From: Paenibacillus sp. FSL K6-1096
Lineage (GTDB): Bacteria > Bacillota > Bacilli > Paenibacillales > Paenibacillaceae
Direction: 5' to 3'
Assembly: GCF_037977055.1 (NCBI RefSeq)
Contig: NZ_CP150274.1
Span: 6,386,001 to 6,450,000 of the forward strand
Length of the DNA: 64,000 nt
Part shown: positions 1 to 9,426 of the stretch, piece by piece
Layout of the letters: each line of letters begins with the position of its first letter
How positions within the stretch are numbered: the stretch's first letter is position 1
The notes under the pieces: model-generated
What the model saw: the letters and a program-made list of their open reading frames with translations, nothing else
What the model was told of the DNA's origin: nothing
The model's database searches: none
Translations under genes and position numbers: made by a program

Positions 1-698
1 ATGTGTTCATGATTGCGCTGAAGAACACCTTCCTGTTCGCAGTCATCACAGGTCCGCTGAGCTATATCGCCTGCTTCCTGTTCGCCTGGCTGATCAATGA
101 ATTATCGCCCTTTGTCCGGGCGCTGATGACGCTGGTCTTCTATGCGCCTTCGATCTCAGGCAATGTGTTCTTCATCTGGCTGATCGTCTTCTCGGGCGAC
201 AGCTACGGCTACCTCAACGGCTTCCTGATGAAGATCGGGGTGCTGCTGGAGCCGATTATATGGCTGCAGAATGAGAAGTATATCCTGGCGATTATCATCA
301 TCGTTCAGCTCTGGCTGAGTCTTGGCACCAGCTTCCTGGCGTTCATCGCCGGACTGCAGACCGTGGACCAGTCGCTGTTTGAGGCGGCGGCGATGGACGG
401 GATCAAGAACCGCTGGCAGGAGCTGTGGTTCGTCACGCTGCCGTCCATGCGCCCGCAGCTCATGTTCGGCGCGGTGATGCAGATTACGGCATCGTTCGCG
501 GTCGCGGAGGTCTCGATCGCGCTGGCCGGGTTCCCGAGCGTCAACTACGCGGGACATACCGTTGTCACCCATCTGATGGACTACGGGACGCTCCGCTTCG
601 AGATGGGCTATGCCTCAGCCATCGCGACCATTCTCTTCGGCATCATGCTCGGCACGAATATGATGACCCAGAAGCTGCTGCGAAAGGTGGGTGAATGA
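1..698 (+). CDS. ABC sugar importer permease, MalF/LplB type (5' truncated)
   Basis: Membrane subunit of a CUT1-type carbohydrate ABC importer. The frame is open from the window edge, and the first Met (base 3) lies within transmembrane sequence. The true start and perhaps 60-80 residues are therefore upstream of the window. The visible 231 residues are strongly hydrophobic and carry the cytoplasmic EAA loop (EAAAMDGIKNRWQ, about residues 126-138) that contacts the ATPase in this family. The stop overlaps the next start as ATGA, indicating translational coupling to the partner permease. The substrate cannot be read from the sequence. A GH10 xylanase in the same operon suggests xylo-oligosaccharides (inference). 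Confidence 0.9.
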   Translation, partial: VFMIALKNTFLFAVITGPLSYIACFLFAWLINELSPFVRALMTLVFYAPSISGNVFFIWLIVFSGDSYGYLNGFLMKIGVLLEPIIWLQNEKYILAIIIIVQLWLSLGTSFLAFIAGLQTVDQSLFEAAAMDGIKNRWQELWFVTLPSMRPQLMFGAVMQITASFAVAEVSIALAGFPSVNYAGHTVVTHLMDYGTLRFEMGYASAIATILFGIMLGTNMMTQKLLRKVGE

Positions 699-1576
699 CC
701 CTGTATACAAGAGTAATCGGGGCACTTCGACCCCCCAAAAGACTGAACCGTTCCTTCGCCGTCAGCTTCATGCTGTTCGCCCTGCTGCTGGCCTTCGGCT
801 CGTTCATGATTCTGCCGCTGGTCTACGCGGTGAACAATGCCTTCAAGCCGCTGGATGAGCTGTTCATCTTCCCGCCGAGATTCTTCGTGCGCAACCCGAC
901 GCTGGAGAACTTCACCGATCTGGCGGTCATCATGGGCAATTCATGGGTGCCGTTCACCCGATATGTGGCGAACACTCTGCTGATCACCCTGGTGGGAACG
1001 GCCGGGCATATCCTGCTCGCCTCGGCTGCGGCTTATCCGCTGGCCAAGTTCCGGTTCCCGGGCTCCGGGATGCTGTTCAAAATCGTCGTGCTCTCGCTGA
1101 TGTTCTCGCCGCATGTAACGGCGATTCCCAACTATCTGGTCATGTCACAGCTTGGCTGGATCAATACCCAGGCGGCGATTATCGTGCCTTCGCTGGCGTT
1201 CTCGCTGGGCCTGTTCCTGATGAAGCAGTTCATGGAGCAGATTCCGGATGCGCTGATTGAAGCAGCTAAGATCGACGGGGCGAATGAGTACCGTGTGTTC
1301 TGGCAGATCGTAATGCCCAATGTGAAGCCGGCCTGGCTTACGCTCATGATCCTGCAATTTCCGGCGCTGTGGGGTACAGATGGCGGGAACTTCATCTACA
1401 GCGAGAACCTGAAGACACTGCACTATGCGCTCAGCCAGATTATCCAGGGCGGGATTGCCCGGGCCGGGGTTGGGGCAGCGGTTGCGCTGCTGCTGATGAC
1501 TGTGCCGATCCTGTTGTTCATTATTTCACAGAGCAGCGTCATCCAGACGATGGCTACATCCGGGATGAAAGAGTAG
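695..1576 (+). CDS. ABC sugar importer permease, MalG/LplC type
   Basis: Second transmembrane subunit of the importer, 293 residues, a normal length for MalG-like permeases. A hydrophobic helix near residues 24-46 is followed by further membrane segments. The EAA loop (EAAKIDGANEYRVFWQ) begins near residue 189. The ATG overlaps the previous stop by 4 bp. The next gene follows after 12 bp, so this is mid-operon. No ATPase gene accompanies either permease, as is common for CUT1 systems that share an MsmX-type ATPase (established for Bacillus; inferred here). Confidence 0.92.
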   Translation: MTLYTRVIGALRPPKRLNRSFAVSFMLFALLLAFGSFMILPLVYAVNNAFKPLDELFIFPPRFFVRNPTLENFTDLAVIMGNSWVPFTRYVANTLLITLVGTAGHILLASAAAYPLAKFRFPGSGMLFKIVVLSLMFSPHVTAIPNYLVMSQLGWINTQAAIIVPSLAFSLGLFLMKQFMEQIPDALIEAAKIDGANEYRVFWQIVMPNVKPAWLTLMILQFPALWGTDGGNFIYSENLKTLHYALSQIIQGGIARAGVGAAVALLLMTVPILLFIISQSSVIQTMATSGMKE

Positions 1577-1588
1577 AGAGGGGGAACA

Positions 1589-3055
1589 GTGACAATGGTC
1601 GCAAGGAAAAATAAGCTGAAAGCCGGCCTGCTGGCCTTGTGCTGCCTGGTCAGCCTGGGCCTTGGCTCAGAGCCGGCCTCGGCGGAGAGCGCAGCCCCCT
1701 CCTACAATTATTCCTACTGGGGGGATAATGTGGCGGCTCCTTCCGCTTACGAGGCAGTGACGCTGATCACGGGGGTAAGCTCCGGTGCAGGCGGGTTCAA
1801 TAACCCGCAGGATCTTCAGGTTACGCCGGATAAAGAGACCTATGTGCTGGATACGGGCAATAACCGGTTTGTGGTGCTGGACCAGAATTATCAGGCGTTC
1901 CAAACGGTGGATTCCTTCCAGCTGAACGGTAAGACGGAGCAGTTCAATAATCCGCAAGGGATCTATGTGACGAAGCAGAAGGAGGTCTATGTTGCGGATA
2001 CGGGCAACAAGCGGATCATCCATTTCGATAGCAAGTATAACGTAGCAGGGGTGATTGAGGCCCCGAAATCCGAGCTCCTGCCGGCGAACTTTGAATTCCA
2101 GCCGGTCCGCATAGCTGTAGATCAGGCAGACCGCATCTATGTAATGTCTGCCGGCGTGTTCGACGGCTTCATGGAATTCAGCGCCGACGGCGTGTTCAAA
2201 TCGTTCACCGGGGCGAACCGGGTGCGTGTCGATGCGGTGGAATACTTCTGGAAATCCATCTCCACCAAGGCGCAGCGGGAGCAGATGGTCATGTATACCC
2301 CGACTGAATTTACCAATCTGGATATCAATGATGAAGGCTTCCTGTACGCTACGAACGGTGACGAATTCGGCGATCCGATCAAGAAGCTGAATGCACAGGG
2401 GGCAGACATTCTGCGGCGGGAGGGCTACTTCAAGCCCATCGGCGACCTGATGTATAACACGCGCTCGGGCGGCGCTCCGCGCCTGATCGATATCGATGTG
2501 AGCGACAGCGAGATTTATTCGGTGCTGGATGCCAGCCGGGGCCGCATTTTCACGTACAACGGGGACGGTTATCTGATGTACATCTTCGGCGGCATCGGCA
2601 ACCGTCTCGGCGAATTCAACACGCCGGTGGCGATTGAACACAATGGTGACGATGTTCTGGTGCTGGATCAGGCGCTGGGCGAGATCACGTTATTCCAGAC
2701 CACCGAATACGGCAGACTGCTGAACAGTGCGGTCAGAAGCTACTACAGCGGCGATGAGGAAGAGGCCTACCGGCAATTCAGCGAGGTGGTGAATCTGAAC
2801 GCCAACATGGAATACGCCTATTCGGGCATCGGCAAGGCTTATCTGCGCAAGGGAGAATACAAGGAGGCGGCCGCTTATTTCAAGCGCAGCATGGACCGCA
2901 TCAATTATTCCAAGGCCTTTCTGCTGTACCGGAAGGAAGTGCTGCGCGGGCAGTTCTCCACGATCATGACCGCGGCGATTACGCTGGTAATCCTGTGGCT
3001 GGGCCTGAGAGTGTACAGGTCAATGAAGGCCAGAAAGAAGGTTGAGCTCCATTGA
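1589..3055 (+). CDS. Membrane-anchored NHL-repeat/TPR protein
   Basis: A 488-residue exported protein of unknown function. It starts at GTG 1589 (an ATG two codons on is possible) behind GAGAGGGGG. An N-terminal signal peptide (about residues 8-32, ending ASA) precedes NHL-type beta-propeller repeats at about residues 60-360, with recurring NNPQ.., VLDTGNNR and VADTGNKR motifs. Two TPR-like helical units follow (about 375-440, e.g. AYSGIGKAYLRKGEYKEAAAY), then one transmembrane helix (about 462-480) and a short basic tail. The predicted topology puts the propeller and TPR outside the membrane. It lies between two permease pairs and overlaps the next gene by 4 bp. A role as scaffold or polysaccharide-binding platform for the importer is inference. 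Confidence 0.8.
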   Translation: MTMVARKNKLKAGLLALCCLVSLGLGSEPASAESAAPSYNYSYWGDNVAAPSAYEAVTLITGVSSGAGGFNNPQDLQVTPDKETYVLDTGNNRFVVLDQNYQAFQTVDSFQLNGKTEQFNNPQGIYVTKQKEVYVADTGNKRIIHFDSKYNVAGVIEAPKSELLPANFEFQPVRIAVDQADRIYVMSAGVFDGFMEFSADGVFKSFTGANRVRVDAVEYFWKSISTKAQREQMVMYTPTEFTNLDINDEGFLYATNGDEFGDPIKKLNAQGADILRREGYFKPIGDLMYNTRSGGAPRLIDIDVSDSEIYSVLDASRGRIFTYNGDGYLMYIFGGIGNRLGEFNTPVAIEHNGDDVLVLDQALGEITLFQTTEYGRLLNSAVRSYYSGDEEEAYRQFSEVVNLNANMEYAYSGIGKAYLRKGEYKEAAAYFKRSMDRINYSKAFLLYRKEVLRGQFSTIMTAAITLVILWLGLRVYRSMKARKKVELH

Positions 3056-3678
3056 ACAGAGAAGTGCTGCAACATCCGCTGTACGTGATGGTTCATCCTT
3101 TTAACGGATACTGGGACCTCAAATATGTACGCAGTCAAAAAACAAGCCTGATGCTGTCCTTCGGCATCCTGTTTATGCTGATTCTCACCAATATCCTGGG
3201 CAGCCAATACAGCGGCTTCCTGGTGAATATGAATAATCCCAGATATCTGAACAGCCTGCTGGAAGCGGTCTATGTGCTGGTTCCGGTGCTCTTCTGGTGT
3301 GTAGCGAACTGGTCGCTGACTACGCTGATGGACGGAGAGGGGAAGTTTGCGGAGATTTTCATCACCACCTGCTTCGCGCTGCTTCCGATCGTGCTGATCA
3401 ATTTCCCGTGGATCTGGATCAGTAATTTCATCTCTGCGCAGGAGAGCTCGTTCTATTACTTTTTCAAAAATTTCGCCGTGATCTGGTCGGGTCTGCTGCT
3501 GTTCGTGGGCATTATGACGGTGCACCAGTTCACGCCGGGGAAGACGGTAGGGACGATCCTGCTTACTGTAGTGGCCATGGCATTCATGGCGTTCCTGACC
3601 CTGCTGTTCTTCAGTCTGTTACAGCAGATGATTGTATTCGTCTCAACCATATACCAAGAAATTGTCTTGAGGAGATAG
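3052..3678 (+). CDS. YIP1-family-like multi-pass membrane protein
   Basis: A 208-residue integral membrane protein. The TTG start at 3052 overlaps the preceding TGA (TTGA). About five hydrophobic helices are visible (near residues 30-50, 70-90, 100-122, 140-158, 165-190). The N-terminal sequence HPFNGYWDLKY and the spacing of helices resemble bacterial YIP1-domain proteins; this is recognition by eye. The function of bacterial YIP1 proteins in sugar operons is not established. Its fixed position between the NHL/TPR protein and the DUF5696-like lipoprotein suggests these three form an accessory membrane unit (inference). Confidence 0.72.
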   Translation: MNREVLQHPLYVMVHPFNGYWDLKYVRSQKTSLMLSFGILFMLILTNILGSQYSGFLVNMNNPRYLNSLLEAVYVLVPVLFWCVANWSLTTLMDGEGKFAEIFITTCFALLPIVLINFPWIWISNFISAQESSFYYFFKNFAVIWSGLLLFVGIMTVHQFTPGKTVGTILLTVVAMAFMAFLTLLFFSLLQQMIVFVSTIYQEIVLRR

Positions 3679-3693
3679 GAAGGAGGACCGGGA

Positions 3694-6258
3694 ATGAGGA
3701 AGCCGTTAACCATGCTGCTCTCGATTCTCTTGAGTATAAGTGTGCTGGCGGGCTGCTCATCATCAAGCCCGAGCAGCGGAGCCGCCGGACATGAGCCGGA
3801 TCTGGAGCTAACCTTCACGGACGGCAGCAGCCTGACCTCTGCCTTCACGGACCCGCTGGCCGGCGGCATGAAGGGGGTGCTTGCGAATGGGCAGCTCCGG
3901 CTGTTCATGGATGAAGCGACAGGAGGCATCGCGGTACAGAACCAGGCGGACGGAGAGCTGTGGTACAGCAATCCGCCTGAGCGTGAAGCCGATGCCCAGG
4001 CCACCGGGGATAACAAGGACCTGCTGTCCGCACAGCTTAAGCTGGATTTCTACAATAATCTGGGACAGGTCAGCTCTGTCAATTCGTATACAGACAGCGT
4101 AGCCCACAAGCAAATGAAGTTCGAACAGACGCCGGAGGGCGTCAAGGTCCTCTACCAGTTCGGAACCACCGCCAGAACAGCGGAGGATCTGCCGCAGGTG
4201 ATGGGCAAGGACCGGTTCGAGGAGAAAATTATGAGCAAGATGGATAAGACCGGTCAGCGGACGATGAAGATTGCCTACACCTTCGATGAGGAGAAGGGGG
4301 TCTATAAGCGCAACGATGAAGCGCTGAAGGGGCTTCAACTGGAACGGACGCTGAAGGGCTTCGAGGAAGCGGGCTACACGGACGAGGATCTGCAGCAGGA
4401 TATCACCGAGAACAGCCTGAGCCAGACGAAGCCGGTGCCGCGCATTTTCCAGCTCGCCATCGAATATTCCCTTGACGGGGATCAATTGGTCGTTAAGGTT
4501 CCGACTGCGGATATCCGCTATCCCGCAGATTATCCGGTGAATGATATCTCTGTCCTAAGCTTCATGGGCGCAGGGGGGAACAAGGAGTCCGGCTCGATCC
4601 TGGTGCCGGACGGCTCCGGCGCGCTGATTCACTTCAATAACGGCAAGACCCGGTATCCGGCCTACAAGCAGGCCGTGTACGGCAAAGACGGGACCACCGA
4701 AACAACGGATGCTTATGCCCAGCAGCAGGAGGCCAAGCTGCCGGTGTTCGGCCTGATCCGGGAGAAGGGCGCAATGCTGGGGATTATTGAGCAGGGAGCC
4801 CCGTTCGCTACGATCAACGCCGATATCAGCGGCAGATTGAACGGCTATAACTACGTATATCCAAGCTTCACGCTGCTGGCCAAAGGGGATGTTACCCTGT
4901 CGTCAAGCGAGCAGAACCGCTCCCTGCCGAGATTCCAGCAGGAGCCGCCCAAGACGGACTATGTGATCCGTTACGCCTTCCTGAGCGGAGAAGAGGCGTC
5001 TTATCCGGGCATGGCGCGTTATTACCAGAAGTATCTGGTGGAACGCGGCGGTCTGCCGGAAGCGCAAGCAGCAGAGGGCCAGGATTCCCCGGGAAATACT
5101 CCCTTCTATCTGGAGCTGGTAGGCGGAATTACGAAGACCAAGCATGTGCTGGGCATTCCGTATCAATCTCTGGAGCCGCTGACCACCTTCGATGAAGCGC
5201 AGCAGATTCTAGGGCAGATGAAGGAGCAGGGCATTGACAATATCCGGCTGAAATATGCCGGCTGGTTCAACCGGGGATTGGATCATAAGGTCCCGGACCG
5301 CCTCTCTGTGGACAAAGCGCTGGGCGGCAGCAAAGGGCTGGAGAAGCTGGCGGCATTCGCCAGAGAGCAGGGCATCCAGCTGTATCCCGATGTAGCGCTG
5401 CTGCGGGCGAACCAGCCATCAGGCTTCAAGATTAACAAGGAGGCTTCCCGGATGCTCAGTGAGATTCCGGCGGCCGTCTATCCGTACAATATGGCTCTGA
5501 ACCGGCGGGACCGCTCCTACACGCCTGCCTATATTATTTCGCCCTCCCGAGTGGGCGGGTATGTCGATGATACGCTGAAGGGAATCGCACCTTACCAGAC
5601 CGGCGGGATCTCCCTGAGAGACATGGCCGACCAGCTGAACAGCGATTTCCGCAAGAATCATGAGATCGACCGTGCCGCCTCCGAGCAGATCTCGGTGCAG
5701 TCGCTGGAGAAGATCGCCGGGCAGTCCCTGCGCATTCTCGCGGACGGCGGCAATGCCTATGCGCTGCCGTACCTCTCTGACATTACGGAGGCTCCGGTAT
5801 CGAGCAGCCGCTTCAAGCTGGAGGATGAGGAGATTCCGTTCTATCCGATGGTGGTGCGGGGGTATGTGAATTACACCGGCAAGCCCTTTAACCTGTCTAC
5901 GTTCACCAGCCCAAGGCAGTATGTCCTGAAGAGCCTGGAATACGGTTCCGGCCTGTATTATGAATGGATTCATGCGCCGAACCACAAGGTGAAGGACACG
6001 GACTTCGATTACCTGTATGCGGTCAACTATGAGCAGTGGCTGAGCCAGGCTGCCGGGATGTATAAGGAAGTGAACGGGGTAATGAAGCAGGTCCAGAACC
6101 AGCGGCTGACCGGGCATGAGAAGCTGGCAGAGGGTGTCTACAAAAGCACCTATGAGGGCGGCATGTCCGTCATCGTCAATTACAACCGGACCCCTGTCAC
6201 TGCCGAAGGCCGGACGGTTGAAGCCGAAAGCTATATTACGGGTGGTGAGCAATCTTGA
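3694..6258 (+). CDS. DUF5696-like lipoprotein, possible glycosidase fold
   Basis: An 854-residue lipoprotein preceded by AGGAAGGAGG. The lipobox LAGC places the lipidated Cys at residue 21. The N-terminal half (about 40-480) reads as beta-rich. The C-terminal half has alternating strand/helix segments typical of a TIM barrel, e.g. DNIRLKYAGWFNRG near residue 515 and GIQLYPDVALLRAN near 565. I recognise the overall type as the DUF5696 proteins common in Paenibacillus sugar operons, whose activity is not known to me. A surface glycoside hydrolase role is inference from the fold-like pattern and the xylanase in the same operon. The stop overlaps the next permease start by 4 bp (TTGA). Confidence 0.7.
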   Translation: MRKPLTMLLSILLSISVLAGCSSSSPSSGAAGHEPDLELTFTDGSSLTSAFTDPLAGGMKGVLANGQLRLFMDEATGGIAVQNQADGELWYSNPPEREADAQATGDNKDLLSAQLKLDFYNNLGQVSSVNSYTDSVAHKQMKFEQTPEGVKVLYQFGTTARTAEDLPQVMGKDRFEEKIMSKMDKTGQRTMKIAYTFDEEKGVYKRNDEALKGLQLERTLKGFEEAGYTDEDLQQDITENSLSQTKPVPRIFQLAIEYSLDGDQLVVKVPTADIRYPADYPVNDISVLSFMGAGGNKESGSILVPDGSGALIHFNNGKTRYPAYKQAVYGKDGTTETTDAYAQQQEAKLPVFGLIREKGAMLGIIEQGAPFATINADISGRLNGYNYVYPSFTLLAKGDVTLSSSEQNRSLPRFQQEPPKTDYVIRYAFLSGEEASYPGMARYYQKYLVERGGLPEAQAAEGQDSPGNTPFYLELVGGITKTKHVLGIPYQSLEPLTTFDEAQQILGQMKEQGIDNIRLKYAGWFNRGLDHKVPDRLSVDKALGGSKGLEKLAAFAREQGIQLYPDVALLRANQPSGFKINKEASRMLSEIPAAVYPYNMALNRRDRSYTPAYIISPSRVGGYVDDTLKGIAPYQTGGISLRDMADQLNSDFRKNHEIDRAASEQISVQSLEKIAGQSLRILADGGNAYALPYLSDITEAPVSSSRFKLEDEEIPFYPMVVRGYVNYTGKPFNLSTFTSPRQYVLKSLEYGSGLYYEWIHAPNHKVKDTDFDYLYAVNYEQWLSQAAGMYKEVNGVMKQVQNQRLTGHEKLAEGVYKSTYEGGMSVIVNYNRTPVTAEGRTVEAESYITGGEQS

Positions 6259-7160
6259 AATCCCTACTGAGACTGGACCGCAGATCTTATAACCAGCAGA
6301 AAGCGTTAATGGGCTTCTTCTATGTGCTGCCCTGGCTGCTGGGCTTCATCTTCTTCTTCCTGGTCCCGCTGCTGTCCTCTCTGCGCTACAGCCTAAGCTC
6401 GGTGCAGGCGAATTCCGACGGTCTGATTATTCATTTCAGCGGGCTGAAGAACTACATTGAGGCGCTTACGGTGAACACCGAATTCAACCGCACGCTGGCC
6501 GATGCCATCTTGAATATGGTCATCAATGTGCCGCTGATCGTCATCTTCAGCCTGTTCCTGGCGGTGCTGCTGAACCAGAAGTTCATCGGCAGATCACTGG
6601 CCCGCTCGATCTTTTTCCTGCCGGTTATTCTGGCATCGGGCGTCATTCTGAGTCTGGAGAGCACCAGCCTGATCCAGGCCGTCAACGAACAGAATGCTGG
6701 AGCCGGGGCCATCCGGGGATTGGGTACCTTCGAGCTGGAGGGGCTGATGCTGGATGCGGGCTTAAGCGAATGGGTGGTTAATTATCTGACCAGCGCCGTA
6801 AGCCGCATCTACAGCATTGTCAGCCAGTCGGGTGTGCAGATTCTCATCTTCCTGGCCGGCATTCAGACGATCTCGCCGCAGCTCTATGAAGCTTCCAAGA
6901 TGGAGGGGGCGACCGGCTATGAAGCGTTCTGGAAGATCACCTTTCCCATGGTCAGTCCGCTGATTCTGGTGAACACGATCTATACCATTATCGATTCCTT
7001 CTCCAACAACACTATGACCGACCTGATCCGGGAGACCGGCTTCACCCAGTTCAATTTCGGTCTCAGCTCGGCGATGGCCTGGCTGTATTTCGCAGCGGTT
7101 GCGCTGATTCTGGCCGTCAGCAGCTATCTGATCTCAAGGAAGGTCTTCTACTATGATTAA
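6255..7160 (+). CDS. ABC sugar importer permease (second pair, MalF-like)
   Basis: 301-residue permease. The TTG start at 6255 overlaps the DUF5696-like stop. The N-terminal cytoplasmic stretch is followed by a first helix (YVLPWLLGFIFFFLVP, about residues 23-38). The EAA loop is EASKMEGATGYEAFWKITFP near residue 213. Residues 140-190 contain a longer periplasmic insertion than usual for the family (NEQNAGAGAIRGLG region). This is the second MalF-like subunit in the same operon, so the operon may build two heterodimeric permeases or one alternative complex. Confidence 0.9.
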   Translation: MKSLLRLDRRSYNQQKALMGFFYVLPWLLGFIFFFLVPLLSSLRYSLSSVQANSDGLIIHFSGLKNYIEALTVNTEFNRTLADAILNMVINVPLIVIFSLFLAVLLNQKFIGRSLARSIFFLPVILASGVILSLESTSLIQAVNEQNAGAGAIRGLGTFELEGLMLDAGLSEWVVNYLTSAVSRIYSIVSQSGVQILIFLAGIQTISPQLYEASKMEGATGYEAFWKITFPMVSPLILVNTIYTIIDSFSNNTMTDLIRETGFTQFNFGLSSAMAWLYFAAVALILAVSSYLISRKVFYYD

Positions 7161-8127
7161 AAGGGGGATGGGACTATTGCATGCGAACCGCCTGGTGTCG
7201 CTGGAACGCTGGAAGAAATGGATATGGTCCTTCGTGCGGCTGACGCTGATTGCCGGCCTGTCGTTCGTCATTCTCTATCCGGTGCTTCAGAAGATCTCCA
7301 CAGCCTTCAAGGATAAAAGCGATCTGTATTCGCCCATCGTTGTCTGGCTTCCCGAGCATTATACGCTCGATAATTTCATCAAAGCGATCGGGATTATGGA
7401 TTACTGGCAGGCTCTGCTGAACACGTTCACCCTGTCGGCGCTGACCACACTGCTGACCGCCATGTCCTGCGCCCTCGCCGGATACGGCTTCGCCCGGCTG
7501 AAGTTCAAGGGCAGCCAGCTGCTGTTCGCCTGCGTCATCCTGACGATCCTGGTTCCGCCGATTACGATTCTGATTCCGGTCTACCTGAACCTGAAGGACT
7601 TCAGCCTGATGGGGCTGATTCCGCTCTTGACCGGCGGCAAATCAGTGAATCTGCTGAACACCTACTGGCCGTTCATCCTGACGTCGGCGACCGCCAACTC
7701 GCTGAAGGCCGGGCTGTATATCTTCATCTTCCGGCAATTCTTCAGGGGGATACCGAAGGAGGTGGAGGAAGCGGCTTATATCGACGGAGCGGGCGTGGGC
7801 AAGACCTTCTTCCGCATTATGCTGCCGAACGCGATTCCTTCCATCGTTACCGTACTGCTCTTCTCGTTCGTGTGGCAGTGGAACGACAGCTTCTTCACCA
7901 CCACCTACCTGACCTCAAGCAAGGTTATGGCGACCCAACTGGGCTCGCTACCGTATAACCTGCAGATTATGCTGGAGGACGGTGCCAATTCCAAGGCCGA
8001 TCCGTTCTACCTGAGCATGGTGCAGGATACCGGGATTCTGCTGGCGATTCTGCCGCTGATGATCATCTACCTGTTCGTGCAGCGGTACTTCGTGGAGAGC
8101 ATTGAGCGTACCGGCATTGTCGGTTAA
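7153..8127 (+). CDS. ABC sugar importer permease (second pair, MalG-like)
   Basis: 324-residue permease whose ATG overlaps the previous gene by 8 bp. It has several membrane segments and an EAA loop EEAAYIDGAGVGKTFFRIML at about residue 206. It is longer than typical MalG proteins because of an insertion near residues 165-180 (LTGGKSVNLLNTYW). It pairs with the upstream permease. The GH10 xylanase lipoprotein follows after 33 bp, consistent with export, cutting and uptake of the same substrate. Confidence 0.9.
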   Translation: MIKRGMGLLHANRLVSLERWKKWIWSFVRLTLIAGLSFVILYPVLQKISTAFKDKSDLYSPIVVWLPEHYTLDNFIKAIGIMDYWQALLNTFTLSALTTLLTAMSCALAGYGFARLKFKGSQLLFACVILTILVPPITILIPVYLNLKDFSLMGLIPLLTGGKSVNLLNTYWPFILTSATANSLKAGLYIFIFRQFFRGIPKEVEEAAYIDGAGVGKTFFRIMLPNAIPSIVTVLLFSFVWQWNDSFFTTTYLTSSKVMATQLGSLPYNLQIMLEDGANSKADPFYLSMVQDTGILLAILPLMIIYLFVQRYFVESIERTGIVG

Positions 8128-8160
8128 CCATATCATTAAGTTCATCAAGAGAGGGAGAGG

Positions 8161-9426
8161 ATGACTGTGACCCATAACGGCAGACACAGGCTCCCGGCCA
8201 GGCTGGCCCGGAGCCTGGTCTTCGCCGCAGCGCTGCTGTGGCTGTCCGGCTGCTCGGGTCCGGGGGCTGCGGAGGTTCCCGCGTCCCCCGGGCCGCAGGA
8301 GAGCGCAGCCGGGGGGACGATGGCACCGGCTGCCACTGCTGCCACTGCGGAGGCTTCCCCCGCTGCTTCAGCAGAACCGGCGGCGGAGCCTGCGGTGCAG
8401 GCTGATCTTAAGCCGCTGGCGGCGGCCTATGCCGGTTACTTCCCGGTCGGCGCTGCGATTGAGCCGGAGCAGACGGAGGGCCAGACGGCAGAGCTGCTGA
8501 AGCAGCAGGTCAACTGGCTGGTGGCCGAGAATGCCATGAAGCCGGATGCGCTCGCGCCTGCGGAGGGGAGCTACACCTGGGAGCGGGCGGACCGCATTGT
8601 GGCTTTTGCGAAGGAGAACGGCATGGGGCTGCGCTTCCATACGCTGGTGTGGCACAGCCAGACGCCGGAGTGGTTCTTCCGGGATGAAGCGGGCGGCGCG
8701 ATGGCGGAGGAGACCGATCCGGCGAGACGGGAGGCCAACAAGAAGCTGCTGCTGAAGCGGCTGGACCGCTATGTCACCGCTGTGGTCAGCCGTTACAAGC
8801 AGGATATCACCTCCTGGGATGTCGTGAACGAGGTCATTGAGCCGGGGGACCCGGACGGGATGCGGGCCAGCAGCTGGTACAAGATTACCGGCACCGGCTT
8901 CATCGAGACAGCCTTCAAGGCAGCCCGCAAGGCCGGGGGGCCGGATATTAAGCTGTACATCAATGATTACGGCACTGACAACCCGGAGAAGCGGGACCGG
9001 CTATACGAGCTGGTCAAGGAGCTGCTGGAGAAGGGGGTGCCGATTGACGGCGTCGGACATCAGACCCATATCAATCTGGAGTATCCTCCGGTAGAGAGCA
9101 TTATAGAATCCATGGACAAGTTCCATACCCTTGGACTCGACAATCAGATTACGGAGCTCGATATGAGCCTCTACGTCTATAACGATCTTAGCGATGTAGG
9201 CCCGGAGGTTCCCGCCGATATTCTGCAGCGGCAGGCCGAGCGGTACGGAGAATTATTCACTGCGCTGCGGGCGCGCAAGGAGCTGCTCAGCGGGGTGATG
9301 TTCTGGGGCATTGCCGATGACCATACCTGGCTGAGCACCTTCCCGGTGGCCCGTACCGAGGCGCCGCTGCTGTTCGACAAGCAGCATCAGGCCAAGCCGG
9401 CGTTCCGTGCAGTTACGGAGTTCTAA
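8161..9426 (+). CDS. GH10 endo-1,4-beta-xylanase, lipoprotein
   Basis: Hydrolyses internal beta-1,4-xylosidic bonds of xylan. The lipobox LSGC gives a lipid anchor at Cys31. An Ala/Pro/Glu-rich linker (about 35-80) precedes a single GH10 barrel (about 82-421). Family landmarks are visible: ENAMKPD near residue 122, the RFHTLVWHSQTPEWF segment near 158, the acid/base Glu in DVVNEV (about 224) and the nucleophile Glu in ITELDMS (about 332). No carbohydrate-binding module is present. Cell-surface anchoring beside two permease pairs suggests it trims short xylan chains at the membrane (inference). Confidence 0.95.
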   Translation: MTVTHNGRHRLPARLARSLVFAAALLWLSGCSGPGAAEVPASPGPQESAAGGTMAPAATAATAEASPAASAEPAAEPAVQADLKPLAAAYAGYFPVGAAIEPEQTEGQTAELLKQQVNWLVAENAMKPDALAPAEGSYTWERADRIVAFAKENGMGLRFHTLVWHSQTPEWFFRDEAGGAMAEETDPARREANKKLLLKRLDRYVTAVVSRYKQDITSWDVVNEVIEPGDPDGMRASSWYKITGTGFIETAFKAARKAGGPDIKLYINDYGTDNPEKRDRLYELVKELLEKGVPIDGVGHQTHINLEYPPVESIIESMDKFHTLGLDNQITELDMSLYVYNDLSDVGPEVPADILQRQAERYGELFTALRARKELLSGVMFWGIADDHTWLSTFPVARTEAPLLFDKQHQAKPAFRAVTEF

